A DNA stretch of 10,452 nucleotides from assembly GCA_039714855.1 (NCBI GenBank), contig JBDLIL010000034.1, positions 1 through 10,452 on the forward strand, given 5' to 3'. The stretch's first letter is position 1. Each line of letters opens with the position of its first letter. Of the stretch, positions 1-6,496 are shown piece after piece. Made by a program: the position numbers and the translations under genes. Origin of the DNA: JBDLIL01 sp039714855. Lineage in GTDB: Bacteria > Patescibacteriota > Microgenomatia > UBA1400 > PJMF01. The notes beneath the pieces are model-generated. The model was given only the letters and a program-made list of their open reading frames with translations, made no database searches and was not told where the DNA came from.

Positions 1-1523
1 TCTTGTCTTTCGACATTGCCCCTATCGACTATTACAGATATGATGCTGGCGTAAGTACTTGGCCTACCAATGCCACGCTTTTCTAATTCTTTCACCAGTG
101 ACGCATCATTATATCTAGCTGGCGGCTGAGTAAATTTTTGAGCTGCATGCAAATCTAAATAATATAAACTCTGATCTTTTTCTACGGCTGGCAAAATGTT
201 ATCTCCTGCATTGGGAAAGAGCTTCATCCAACCATCAAACTTAAGCACAGATCCCGTTGTCTTCAGTAAAATATTTTTCTTACTTGCTCTGACTAAAATA
301 CTCGTTTGATCATATAAGGCAGTTTCCATTTGAGAAGCTAAAAATCTTCTCCAAATCAAATCATAAAGCTTTTCATGTCTGGGGCCAAATTTTGAACTTA
401 TCTCTTTTATATTTGAACCTAGCTTCATCACGTCAGTTACACGAATCGCCTCATGAGCCTCTTGCGCGCTCTTTGATTTCTTTTTAAAAACTCTAGGGCT
501 ATTAGGAAGATATTTTTTGCCAAATTGAGACTCAACATATCCTCTGGCCATAGAGACTGCCTGAGTTGAAAGATTTACAGAATCTGTCCTGTGATAAGTA
601 ATTAGACCCTCTTCATAAAGTTGCTGAGCAAAACGCATGCTCTGTTTGCTTGTCATACCAAGTCTATTGGCGGCTGTCTGTTGCAAAGTACTGGTAGTAA
701 ATGGTGGCAAACTTGCTCTTTTTCTCTCTTTCTTCTCCACTGAGTCAACTTTGTAATCTGAATCTTTAAGCGACTCAACTACTCCAGTCACCTGAGATTC
801 TTTCTTGGGCTCATATTTTTTGCCCGCTACTTCTATTACTCTGGCAATCAAAGAATCTTCAGGATTATCCTTTAACCACTCTGGCAATCCATCTTTTTCC
901 AAATCTTTTTTCTTTATTCTTTTTTCTTTATTTTTAATGTCTAACAAAACATCTAATTCCCAATATTCTTCTGCCTTGAAAGCCTGGATTTCCTTTTCTT
1001 TCTCCACTATCAAGCGCAAGGCCACGGATTGCACTCTACCAGCAGATAAACCTCGGCGAACTTTCTTCCACAACACAGGAGACAATTTATAACCTACCAA
1101 CCTGTCCAAAACTCTTCTAGCTTGCTGAGCATCCACTAAATCCATATTTAGCTTGCCCGGATTCTCGATAGCTTTTAATACAGCCGCCTTAGTAATTTCA
1201 TTGAAAGTGGCTCTTTTAAAATTTGCTTTAGGACCTTTGAGAATAAATTCCAGATGCCAAGCTATGGCTTCTCCTTCTCTGTCTGGATCCATAGCCAATA
1301 TGATTTCGTCGGATTTTTTGGCTAATCTCTTCAGCAGAGAAACAACTTTTTGTTTATCTTCACTCACTTCATACACTGGTTCAAAAGTTTCTTCGTCTAC
1401 ACTTAGCTTTTTTCTAGGCAAATCCCTCACATGTCCCACAGAAGATTCTACTTCGAACTCTTTACCCAAATATCCTGATAACTTTCTTGCTTTGGTGGGT
1501 GATTCGACAATAACGAGTTTCAT
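1..1523 (-). CDS. topA: DNA topoisomerase I (type IA), N-terminal 507 residues; 3' end outside the window
   Basis: Type IA topoisomerase, which relaxes negative supercoils by cutting and passing single strands. The frame opens with MKLVIVESPTKA, the usual TopA start with the Toprim glutamate (E7). DPDREGE (79-85) carries the Toprim acidic metal ligands. The catalytic tyrosine is Y310 in LITYHRTDS, close to Y319 of E. coli TopA. Residues 480-507 include RPSTYASIISVI, a conserved TopA stretch. The gene runs off the left edge, so the C-terminal zinc-ribbon region cannot be judged. An in-frame ATG at 1550 would add nine residues (MILHVFYAN), but family homology starts at 1523, so that start is chosen. 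No Shine-Dalgarno is visible. It follows dprA by 56 bases on the same strand, a common pairing, and is probably cotranscribed with it. Confidence 0.95.
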   Translation of the reverse strand, partial: MKLVIVESPTKARKLSGYLGKEFEVESSVGHVRDLPRKKLSVDEETFEPVYEVSEDKQKVVSLLKRLAKKSDEIILAMDPDREGEAIAWHLEFILKGPKANFKRATFNEITKAAVLKAIENPGKLNMDLVDAQQARRVLDRLVGYKLSPVLWKKVRRGLSAGRVQSVALRLIVEKEKEIQAFKAEEYWELDVLLDIKNKEKRIKKKDLEKDGLPEWLKDNPEDSLIARVIEVAGKKYEPKKESQVTGVVESLKDSDYKVDSVEKKERKRASLPPFTTSTLQQTAANRLGMTSKQSMRFAQQLYEEGLITYHRTDSVNLSTQAVSMARGYVESQFGKKYLPNSPRVFKKKSKSAQEAHEAIRVTDVMKLGSNIKEISSKFGPRHEKLYDLIWRRFLASQMETALYDQTSILVRASKKNILLKTTGSVLKFDGWMKLFPNAGDNILPAVEKDQSLYYLDLHAAQKFTQPPARYNDASLVKELEKRGIGRPSTYASIISVIVDRGNVERQ

Positions 1524-1534
1524 ATTTGCATAGA
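1524..1534 (+). promoter_or_regulatory. Single copy of the ATTTGCATAGA motif abutting the topA start
   Basis: ATTTGCATAGA directly precedes the topA start codon. The same 11-mer occurs on the minus strand at 4645-4635, in the repeat array before the HTH-ATPase gene. Relative to transcription the topA copy is inverted. It could be a further binding site for the same regulator. A single site in AT-rich DNA may also be chance, so the regulatory reading is inference. Confidence 0.3.
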
Positions 1535-1579
1535 ATACATGAAGAATCATTGTACCTGACAGAGTCAAATGATTAAAAA

Positions 1580-2677
1580 TCACAAGATTTGCCAAGAGTC
1601 TCCCTCTCTCTTGAGTTGATTATTTAACTCCATCATAGTAAGTGCTGCTGTCAATTCTGGAATAGATATTTTTAATTCTTTACTTAATTCATCTATAGAT
1701 AAACTATTGGCCTGCAAGATTTTATAAATTTTCTTTTCCAACTTATCTGCGAACCTGATGTCTGAGTCTAATTTTTTATCCCTAGTATTTAGATATTCTA
1801 AATCTTCTAGAATATCCTCTACGCAACTAACCAACTTTGCCCCCTGGTTTACTAAATACTTGGTCCCCTCACTGTAAGGATTACTTATTGGTCCAGGAAT
1901 AGCACCCACGAATCTACCATATTCCAAAGCATGCAAAGCCGTAATATGACTACCACTCTTGAGAGCTGCTTCTGCAACTAATACTCCTAATGACATTCCG
2001 GCCACTATTCTGTTCCTCAGAGGAAAATTCCCTGCTTGAGCCACAATTTGTGGTGCAAACTCAGTAATTAACAAATTTCCAGTCTCGAGAAATTTTTGAG
2101 AAAACCTCTTGTTGCTAACCGGATAAAAATTATCAAAACCAAAACCTAGTACACCTATGCTTCGACCTCCAAGCCTCATAGCTTGTAGGTGCGCCTGAGT
2201 ATCTACTCCATACATAAAACCAGAGTTAATTAAAAACCCTTCTTTTACCAATTGCTCTGTCAGTATTCTAGTAACCTGTTTACCATAGGGTGTAATTTTT
2301 CTAGTACCAACCACTGCGAAAGTTTTTTCTTGTTTTAATAATTCTAAATTCCCCTTACAAAAAAGTATGATCGGCCTGTCATCTAAAACCGAAAGAAGCT
2401 TGGGGTAAATTTCGTCTCTATCTAAAACTATTTTTATACTTTCCGACTGAATTTTATCTATAAAACTCTCAGTTGTATAAATCTTTTTAAATTTTTCGAG
2501 TTCAATTTGTTGACGTTTGTTCAAACCCAGATTTGTACTATATTTACCCGAAAATAGCCATAGCTCTTTTAAACTAAGATCATGTCTATTAGCGAACACT
2601 TTTATTTTGTAAAAGGTTTTTCTAGCAATACCATTCACTGATAGCCACAAAATGGTATAGAGTCTGTTTTCAGTCAT
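1580..2677 (-). CDS. dprA: DNA-processing protein DprA (Smf family)
   Basis: DprA binds incoming single-stranded DNA during natural transformation, protects it and loads RecA; it acts in the cytoplasm. The 365-residue length is normal. Residues 1-75 look like the N-terminal helical extension. The Rossmann-like core spans about 80-290, with VGTRKITPYGK (123-133), NSGFMYGVDTQAH (151-163), a variant of the usual SGxAxGID..AH, then LGFGFDNFYP (177-186), NFPLRNRIVAG (217-227) and a GTKYLVNQGA segment (271-280) that matches the family's GTn.LI..GA. Residues 310-365 form the C-terminal winged-helix-like domain, with KIYKILQANSLSIDELSKEL typical of DprA. No Shine-Dalgarno precedes the ATG. It sits upstream of topA in the same direction. 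The DNA just before its start carries one copy of a direct repeat and an in-frame stop inherited from an apparently lost upstream gene. Confidence 0.95.
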   Translation of the reverse strand: MTENRLYTILWLSVNGIARKTFYKIKVFANRHDLSLKELWLFSGKYSTNLGLNKRQQIELEKFKKIYTTESFIDKIQSESIKIVLDRDEIYPKLLSVLDDRPIILFCKGNLELLKQEKTFAVVGTRKITPYGKQVTRILTEQLVKEGFLINSGFMYGVDTQAHLQAMRLGGRSIGVLGFGFDNFYPVSNKRFSQKFLETGNLLITEFAPQIVAQAGNFPLRNRIVAGMSLGVLVAEAALKSGSHITALHALEYGRFVGAIPGPISNPYSEGTKYLVNQGAKLVSCVEDILEDLEYLNTRDKKLDSDIRFADKLEKKIYKILQANSLSIDELSKELKISIPELTAALTMMELNNQLKREGDSWQIL

Positions 2678-2687
2678 TATTTGAGAC

Positions 2688-2715
2688 TAACAGCTAATTC
2701 TTGTAAATATCTGGG
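2688..2715. repeat. Direct repeat copy A, between dprA and the antitoxin gene
   Basis: Matches 3324-3351 at 25 of 28 positions, including an exact 18-mer TAATTCTTGTAAATATCT (2695-2712 and 3331-3348). It begins 11 bases before the dprA start and ends 3 bases from the antitoxin stop. Read on the minus strand in the PHP-remnant frame, this copy encodes DIYKN followed by TAG at 2696-2694. That looks like the original end of a PHP gene lying just before dprA. Confidence 0.7.
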
Positions 2716-2718
2716 GTT

Positions 2719-3012
2719 TTATCCTAAGGCGTGAAATTGAATATCTAGCTTCATGTCCAAAGCAGAAACTAGTTTATCTAGAGTACCAATGGTTGCGTTG
2801 CGTAAACCAGACTCAATTTTACTAAGAGTAGTTCTATTGATTTTTGCCTTTTTTGCCAACTCTTCTTGAGTCATGCCGCTTTTTTTCCTAGCACCTCTTA
2901 GCTTCATAAGCAATCTATAGTGCTCTACTTCCTTATCAATTCTTTTTAATCTCTCCTCACTAAAATCCTTCGTAAGTTCATCTAGCATGATACTTGGCTG
3001 TTTTTTTTTCAT
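2719..3012 (-). CDS. XRE-family HTH antitoxin (HigA-like), apparently intact
   Basis: A 97-residue DNA-binding protein with a helix-turn-helix at about 36-90. GMTQEELAKKAKINRTTLSKIESGLRNATIGTLDKLVSALDMKL is the XRE/Cro-C1 pattern, and the final SALDMKLDIQF is typical of HigA-type antitoxins encoded after a RelE/HigB toxin. Such antitoxins neutralise the toxin and repress their own operon. The start is well supported: AAGGAG at 3024-3019 lies six bases before the ATG, and the ATG overlaps the stop of the toxin remnant (ATGA, 3012-3009), giving translational coupling in the toxin-first order. The toxin is broken, so this copy may now be an orphan repressor. A 20-bp palindrome 260 bases upstream is its likely operator. 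The antitoxin class is clear; the precise family name is inferred. Confidence 0.88.
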   Translation of the reverse strand: MKKKQPSIMLDELTKDFSEERLKRIDKEVEHYRLLMKLRGARKKSGMTQEELAKKAKINRTTLSKIESGLRNATIGTLDKLVSALDMKLDIQFHALG

Positions 3013-3271
3013 AAATAACTCCTTAATCTTTTCTCTGCTTTTTGAATTTCTTTTCTTGGCGTTTTTTGTGTTTTCTTATTAAATATGGTGAGAATAATAA
3101 TTTTACTTTCTTGAGCATAGGCATATAGAGCCCGCCACTCTCCTCTATACTTCACTCTTATTTCAAAACTTTAAACAAACTAAGAAATTTATCTTGCAAC
3201 TCATCTGAGAACAAATCAAATTTCTTTTTGGCTCTATCATCAATTTCAATAATCTTTTTTACTTTATTCAT
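3009..3271 (-). pseudogene. Broken RelE/HigB-type toxin (phage Gp49-like family), internal deletion with frameshift
   Basis: Two frames together spell most of a RelE/HigB-like mRNA-interferase toxin. The first starts at 3271 and reads MNKVKKIIEIDDRAKKKF up to FLSLFKVLK, with a stop at 3160-3158. The second, in another frame and ending at 3009, reads FEIRVKYRGEWRALYAY, IIILTIFNKKTQKTP and KEIQKAEKRL. These match the usual order of an N-terminal helical part, then LWELRV..GEWR.LYA, then F.KKTQKTP..EI..A. The family is normally about 100-120 residues. Here the middle segment (roughly PHVKKLG in relatives) is missing at the junction near 3158-3168, so the break is a net deletion not divisible by three. 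Without the junction the protein cannot form, so the locus should be toxin-dead. The stop overlaps the antitoxin start. Confidence 0.8.
3019..3024 (-). promoter_or_regulatory. Shine-Dalgarno of the antitoxin gene
   Basis: AAGGAG on the minus strand, six bases before the ATG at 3012. It fixes the antitoxin start. Few other genes in the window show a comparable site. Confidence 0.75.
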
Positions 3272-3276
3272 AATTA

Positions 3277-3296
3277 TTGTTGCATATATGCAACAA
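3277..3296. promoter_or_regulatory. Perfect 20-bp palindrome, probable operator of the toxin-antitoxin locus
   Basis: TTGTTGCATATATGCAACAA is its own reverse complement and ends five bases before the toxin-remnant start at 3271. HigA-type antitoxins bind such palindromes in their own promoters. The inner arms are TTGCATA and TATGCAA, the same half-site found in the array at 4627-4690. A second, smaller palindrome TACTAGCTAGTA lies at 3309-3320. Confidence 0.7.
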
Positions 3297-3314
3297 AACT
3301 GCAATTGCTACTAG

Positions 3315-3610
3315 CTAGTAAATTAACAAATAATTCTTGTAAATATCTTGGAAATTTTTTACCGTTACACCTGGACTAAAGACAGTTACTCCTCTACCAA
3401 TGTTCTCCAGCATCCGAGTATCGCTTCCTCCCGTAACTGGCAGGTTCAGTTCATCAGCGAGTTGCTGAGCTTTTCGATTCATTCTTTCAAGAACAGCCGC
3501 GTTAAAACTCTCGATACCATCTGCACCTGTTTCTTGAATTAGTCTTTTCCCAAGTGCTCCATACCAATTCACTGCGAGGGCAATGGATGAGCAATGATAG
3601 CTAAACCATT
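3315..3610 (-). pseudogene. 3' remnant of a PHP-domain metal-dependent phosphoesterase gene
   Basis: The open frame 3572-3315 (GTG start) encodes TGADGIESFNAAV (16-28), NRKAQQLADELNLPVTGGSD (32-51) and ENIGRGVTVF (56-65). This is the C-terminal half of COG0613-type PHP phosphoesterases, where GIE.fN, a helix and GGSDAH precede a GRG.T.F strand. Just upstream, in another frame, 3610-3569 reads NGLAIIAHPLPSQ then stop, matching the preceding conserved AHP motif. The gene is therefore frameshifted and has lost everything before that motif. The final motif reads GGSDTR, so the usual metal-ligand histidine of SDAH is replaced. The last five residues after DIYKN (YLLIY) come from sequence beyond the direct repeat. 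No start or Shine-Dalgarno supports expression. Upstream, the break lies within about 20 bases of the STAS-like gene stop. Confidence 0.72.
3324..3351. repeat. Direct repeat copy B, at the end of the PHP remnant
   Basis: Partner of 2688-2715, with an offset of 636 bases and the same orientation. It overlaps the last codons of the PHP remnant. Between the two copies lie exactly the antitoxin, the broken toxin and the palindromic operator. Confidence 0.7.
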
Positions 3611-3626
3611 CTATTAGATGGCTTGA

Positions 3627-3893
3627 CTATTGTTGGTTTAATATTTGTAATGTTGCTTTAACAGATGGATTATTTGTATTACGCAACTTTACATTATGAT
3701 TAAAACGAGCATTAAGTGGAGTTAAAAATTCATCTGCCCACGAAGGGGCTAATGTGATTACATCGGAAAAATCGACAACGACCTCCTCGTCTGATTTAAC
3801 TTGATTAAGCGTTGGTTGAAATGCCAACCAAGCCTCTTTTCCAGAAGGTCGTGATACCAAAGTTGTGCCAAATTTTTTTAGTCGAATGATCAT
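3627..3893 (-). CDS. STAS-like domain protein (DUF4325 type)
   Basis: An 88-residue single-domain protein. The pattern FGTTLVSRPSGKEAW (8-22), then EVVVDFSDVITLAPSWADEFLTPL (37-60), fits the STAS-like DUF4325 fold: a strand ending in DF, a short loop and a helix beginning with a serine before ADEF. In SpoIIAA-type STAS proteins a serine at this place is phosphorylated by a GHKL kinase; S51 is the candidate here. The gene starts one base after the stop of the HTH-GHKL ATPase gene, so the two are translationally linked and probably partners. No signal peptide, membrane segment or Shine-Dalgarno is seen. The family match is good; the phosphorylation role is inference. Confidence 0.8.
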   Translation of the reverse strand: MIIRLKKFGTTLVSRPSGKEAWLAFQPTLNQVKSDEEVVVDFSDVITLAPSWADEFLTPLNARFNHNVKLRNTNNPSVKATLQILNQQ

Positions 3894-3894
3894 A

Positions 3895-4632
3895 TTATTT
3901 CTTAATTTTTATTGTAGCAAAACATCCTTTAATTATAGTACTAACCTCTTGTATGGAGAGCTTTTTATCATTTTGTTTTAAATGTAGAAAAGCATTTCCT
4001 GTTTGAAAATCAAGTAAGAATGGATTGTTGACTATTACCGATTTAACAAATTTTAATCCATTTCCTCTCGCCTCTGGATGTCTGCCTGAGATTATTTCGG
4101 TGAACGCAACTCTGAGTGCTTTTTTATCACTATCTAATTCTGGTTTAACTCGCTTTAAAGTAGATAAGATTCCTTGACCTCTATCCGCCAAGATTATAGA
4201 TCTATTCTTTTCATCATAATAGAAAAAAATACCCATCATATCTGACCAGTTTCCTAAATTGTGATCAAAAGAATTATTGCCAATTTCCCCCGCCACAGCA
4301 ATAACAAGAGAAACTATTTCAATAGGTATAATTCTTACAAGTTGTGACTGTAGAGTTTCTAATCTAGCTTGAAACACATCTCGTGTCCTACAATGTAGTT
4401 GAGAGTCCAATAAAAATCCTCCTGGTGATTGCGCCCATTCTCTGGAGAGATTGCGATGATTAGAAACAGAATTTAATTTGAATTCTATATCTGAAAATCG
4501 ATAGAACCTATATCCCCTGTCTCCAGTTCTAACCGATGGAAATTTTCCAGATCTATCCCATCTCCTAAGAGTGTCGATAGAAACACCCAGTAATTCAGCA
4601 GCTTCGCCTATTTTGATAAGTTTTGATTGCAT
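3895..4632 (-). CDS. MerR-type HTH fused to a GHKL (histidine-kinase-like) ATPase domain
   Basis: A 245-residue one-protein regulator. Residues 5-52 are a MerR/excisionase-type winged HTH (KIGEAAELLGVSIDTLRRWD and a YRFYRFSDIE wing). Residues about 105-220 form a GHKL ATP-binding fold: N-box EIGNNSFDHN (116-125), G1 box DRGQGI (150-155) and G2 region RGNGL (189-193). There is no phospho-acceptor histidine domain and no membrane segment, so it is not an ordinary sensor kinase. It resembles anti-sigma-factor kinases of the SpoIIAB/RsbW kind joined to a DNA-binding head. The adjacent STAS-like gene fits a partner-switch pair: the ATPase may phosphorylate or bind the STAS protein and so alter DNA binding. 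A repeat array covers its promoter and start codon, suggesting autoregulation. There is no Shine-Dalgarno and the predicted leader is only about five bases. Confidence 0.82.
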   Translation of the reverse strand: MQSKLIKIGEAAELLGVSIDTLRRWDRSGKFPSVRTGDRGYRFYRFSDIEFKLNSVSNHRNLSREWAQSPGGFLLDSQLHCRTRDVFQARLETLQSQLVRIIPIEIVSLVIAVAGEIGNNSFDHNLGNWSDMMGIFFYYDEKNRSIILADRGQGILSTLKRVKPELDSDKKALRVAFTEIISGRHPEARGNGLKFVKSVIVNNPFLLDFQTGNAFLHLKQNDKKLSIQEVSTIIKGCFATIKIKK

Positions 4633-4690
4633 AATCTATGCAAATTCTACCAATCTATGCAAACCTATGCAAGTATTAAAAACTATGCAT
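4627..4690. repeat. Array of TTGCATA / TATGCAA half-sites over the HTH-ATPase promoter
   Basis: On the plus strand CTATGCA begins at 4636, 4655, 4665 and 4683, spaced 19, 10 and 18 bases, close to whole helical turns. The first two lie in identical 12-mers, AATCTATGCAAA (4633-4644 and 4652-4663). An inverted copy TTGCATA at 4627-4633 pairs with TATGCAA at 4637-4643 around a 3-bp centre and contains the ATG of the HTH-ATPase gene. The last copy ends on the mrdA stop codon. The layout looks like a multi-site operator, most simply bound by the HTH-ATPase itself. Confidence 0.7.
4644..4672 (-). promoter_or_regulatory. Candidate sigma-70-type promoter of the HTH-ATPase/STAS pair
   Basis: On the minus strand, TTGCAT (4672-4667) and TAGAAT (4649-4644) are separated by 17 bases. 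Transcription would begin near 4637, about five bases before the start codon, giving a nearly leaderless mRNA. Half-sites coincide with the -35 box, lie in the spacer and lie just after the -10 box, so bound protein should block RNA polymerase. Confidence 0.55.
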
Positions 4691-6492
4691 TACTCCCCCA
4701 AGATCCAATCAATAATCTCTTTAGCTGGTTTGGCGGCATCTATGGAGCCTTCTTTGAAAGGATTTTCCTCGTCACTTTCCGCCATCACAGTAATGGTAAT
4801 TCTCTCTGGAAAGCCATGCTTTTCTATGAGTTTCGACCATCTTTCTCTTTGCACATCACTAATAGTTTTTTCGCTGTTTTCTAAGTTTTCTGATTTATAG
4901 ATTTTGAATTTTTTGAGATCTATTATTCCCACCCACCAAGCATGAGTATTGCGCTTACCCTGTTCATCTTGACCTCCGAATTCAGCTGTGCCCGTTTTGC
5001 AGGCTATAGCACCGTTGTTAATTTGAGAAAAAGCATTAACTCCTTCTTGCAGGCGCGTATCGTTGTGAGGAAAAAATATACTAGCTGTACCACCACTACT
5101 GCAAGCAGCTAACATTCCCCTCAATACTAATTCTAAATTTTCTTCTTTGATACCCACTTCATGGCAAAAAGATTCGGTACTTTTAATTAAATGAGGAGAG
5201 CAAATACTGGCATTGTTTGCTAGAGCTTGAACTAATTGACTGATCTGCAGTGGTGTAACCAACAAATCTCCTTGACCAATGCCGAAATGATAAGTATTTC
5301 CTAAAAACCAACGTTCTCCTATAGTATTCTCTTTCCACGCAGGGCTAGGCACCAATCCTTTTTGTTCACCTAGTAATTCAATCCCTGATTTTGATCCAAA
5401 ACCAAAACGTTTGGCCATTACAGCAATATTATCTGGTCCAATCCATTCCGCCGCCTTGTAGAAAAAAATGTCATTACTTCTAGCTATAGCTTTGACTAAA
5501 TCCATTTCACCTTCTGCTCTACCAAGCCAGCTTCTATACTCATAATCACCAACCTTGAGCACTCCTTCATCCACTACTGTAGTGCCAGCATTCAAAGCTC
5601 CGTTTTCGAGTCCAGCCAAACTCGTTACCAATTTGAAAATAGATCCAGGAGGATAAACTCCCGCAATGGCTCTGTGAAAAAAGCGCTGTTTGGAATCATT
5701 AAGCCAATTGGTGATTTTTTCTTGTCGTTCTTGCTGAGCCGCCTCATCAAGAGATTTGCTTTGTGATATAAAATTGGGATCAAATCCGGGCTTACTAACT
5801 AATGCTAAAAGCTCCCCTGTTTTTGCATCGTTTATGATGATGACACCTTTTTGATCTCCTAAAGCATCCCAAGCAAACTGTGAAAGAATGGGGTCTAATG
5901 TGGTTTCAATATTATTGCCAGATTGAGGTTTTTTTAGCCATAAGTTACGCCTTTGTTGTGCTAAAGCATTGATTTCCACTGTTTGACTACCCTCAACTCC
6001 TCTCAAGGTCTTCTCAAATATTTTTTCTAATCCTAGATGACCAATTAATTGCCCCAAAGCCAATGAACTATCGTTAGCGAGAGACTCTTTATCAGCCTCT
6101 GCTACATACCCCAAAGTATGGGATAAAGACTCTGAGGGTAAATAATAACGAGCAAAATCTAGATTTACTCTGGCTTCATCAGTAGCTAAAACAACCATTG
6201 CTTCATCTTGAAACAAAAGTTTTTCATCACTATAAAGTGACTCTATGTTCTCGCGATAATAGTAAACTCTTTCATTCCATGAAAGTGGTTGAAAATAACG
6301 GTCAAAAATCACTCCTCTATTGGCTGCAATACGAAATGAAAATAGTCTATTGTCTTCAGCTTTATTAAGGAAAAAGTCGCCTTTTAATATTTGTAGATCG
6401 AAAAGACGAAAACATAAAATAGCAAATAAAACTATAGAAAAGCCCAAAAAGAATATTATTTTCCAACCAAAAATTATAGATTTTGCAGACAT
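4690..6492 (-). CDS. mrdA: Penicillin-binding protein 2 (elongation-specific transpeptidase)
   Basis: Class B PBP that cross-links peptidoglycan in the elongasome, working with RodA, MreC and MreD at the outer face of the membrane. The 600 residues comprise a short cytoplasmic start and one membrane anchor (about 9-28), the N-terminal dimerisation/pedestal region (NRGVIFDRYFQPLSWN, 58-73), and a transpeptidase domain. The active-site serine is S284 in PPGSIFK with K287, the second motif is SND (339-341) and the third is KTGTAEFGG (499-507). FGIGQGDLLVTPLQ (403-416) is also characteristic. The serine motif reads SIFKL instead of the common STFKP. It starts four bases after mreD with no Shine-Dalgarno, so it depends on the mreB-C-D transcript. 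The stop overlaps the last repeat of the downstream promoter array, so the island promoter begins exactly where this operon ends. Confidence 0.94.
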   Translation of the reverse strand: MSAKSIIFGWKIIFFLGFSIVLFAILCFRLFDLQILKGDFFLNKAEDNRLFSFRIAANRGVIFDRYFQPLSWNERVYYYRENIESLYSDEKLLFQDEAMVVLATDEARVNLDFARYYLPSESLSHTLGYVAEADKESLANDSSLALGQLIGHLGLEKIFEKTLRGVEGSQTVEINALAQQRRNLWLKKPQSGNNIETTLDPILSQFAWDALGDQKGVIIINDAKTGELLALVSKPGFDPNFISQSKSLDEAAQQERQEKITNWLNDSKQRFFHRAIAGVYPPGSIFKLVTSLAGLENGALNAGTTVVDEGVLKVGDYEYRSWLGRAEGEMDLVKAIARSNDIFFYKAAEWIGPDNIAVMAKRFGFGSKSGIELLGEQKGLVPSPAWKENTIGERWFLGNTYHFGIGQGDLLVTPLQISQLVQALANNASICSPHLIKSTESFCHEVGIKEENLELVLRGMLAACSSGGTASIFFPHNDTRLQEGVNAFSQINNGAIACKTGTAEFGGQDEQGKRNTHAWWVGIIDLKKFKIYKSENLENSEKTISDVQRERWSKLIEKHGFPERITITVMAESDEENPFKEGSIDAAKPAKEIIDWILGE

Positions 6493-6496
6493 ATGT

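Noticed and set aside
805..1533. Open frames on the plus strand opposite topA
   Set aside because: They lie fully antisense to a gene with clear TopA motifs, show no domain pattern and have no Shine-Dalgarno.
1551..1570. Promoter for topA (TTGACT and TACAAT on the minus strand)
   Set aside because: The two boxes are only eight bases apart and no good partner is found for either at 16-18 bases; cotranscription with dprA is simpler.
3276..3304. Precise promoter boxes for the toxin-antitoxin locus (TTGCAG, 17 bases, AACAAT on the minus strand)
   Set aside because: The -10 box is weak and would place the transcription start inside the gene, so only the operator palindrome is reported.
3315..3572. 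PHP fragment as a small intact gene
   Set aside because: Its GTG lies in the middle of a conserved domain, the preceding AHP motif is in another frame, and the metal-ligand histidine is replaced.
4627..4690. CRISPR array or replication iterons
   Set aside because: Units are only 7-12 bases with 10-19 base spacing, too short for CRISPR. No replication initiator gene or AT-rich unwinding region adjoins them, and promoter overlap explains them better.
4571..4900. Plus-strand open frames across the HTH-ATPase start and mrdA end
   Set aside because: They cross the repeat array and lie antisense to recognised genes; the proteins look like composition shadows.
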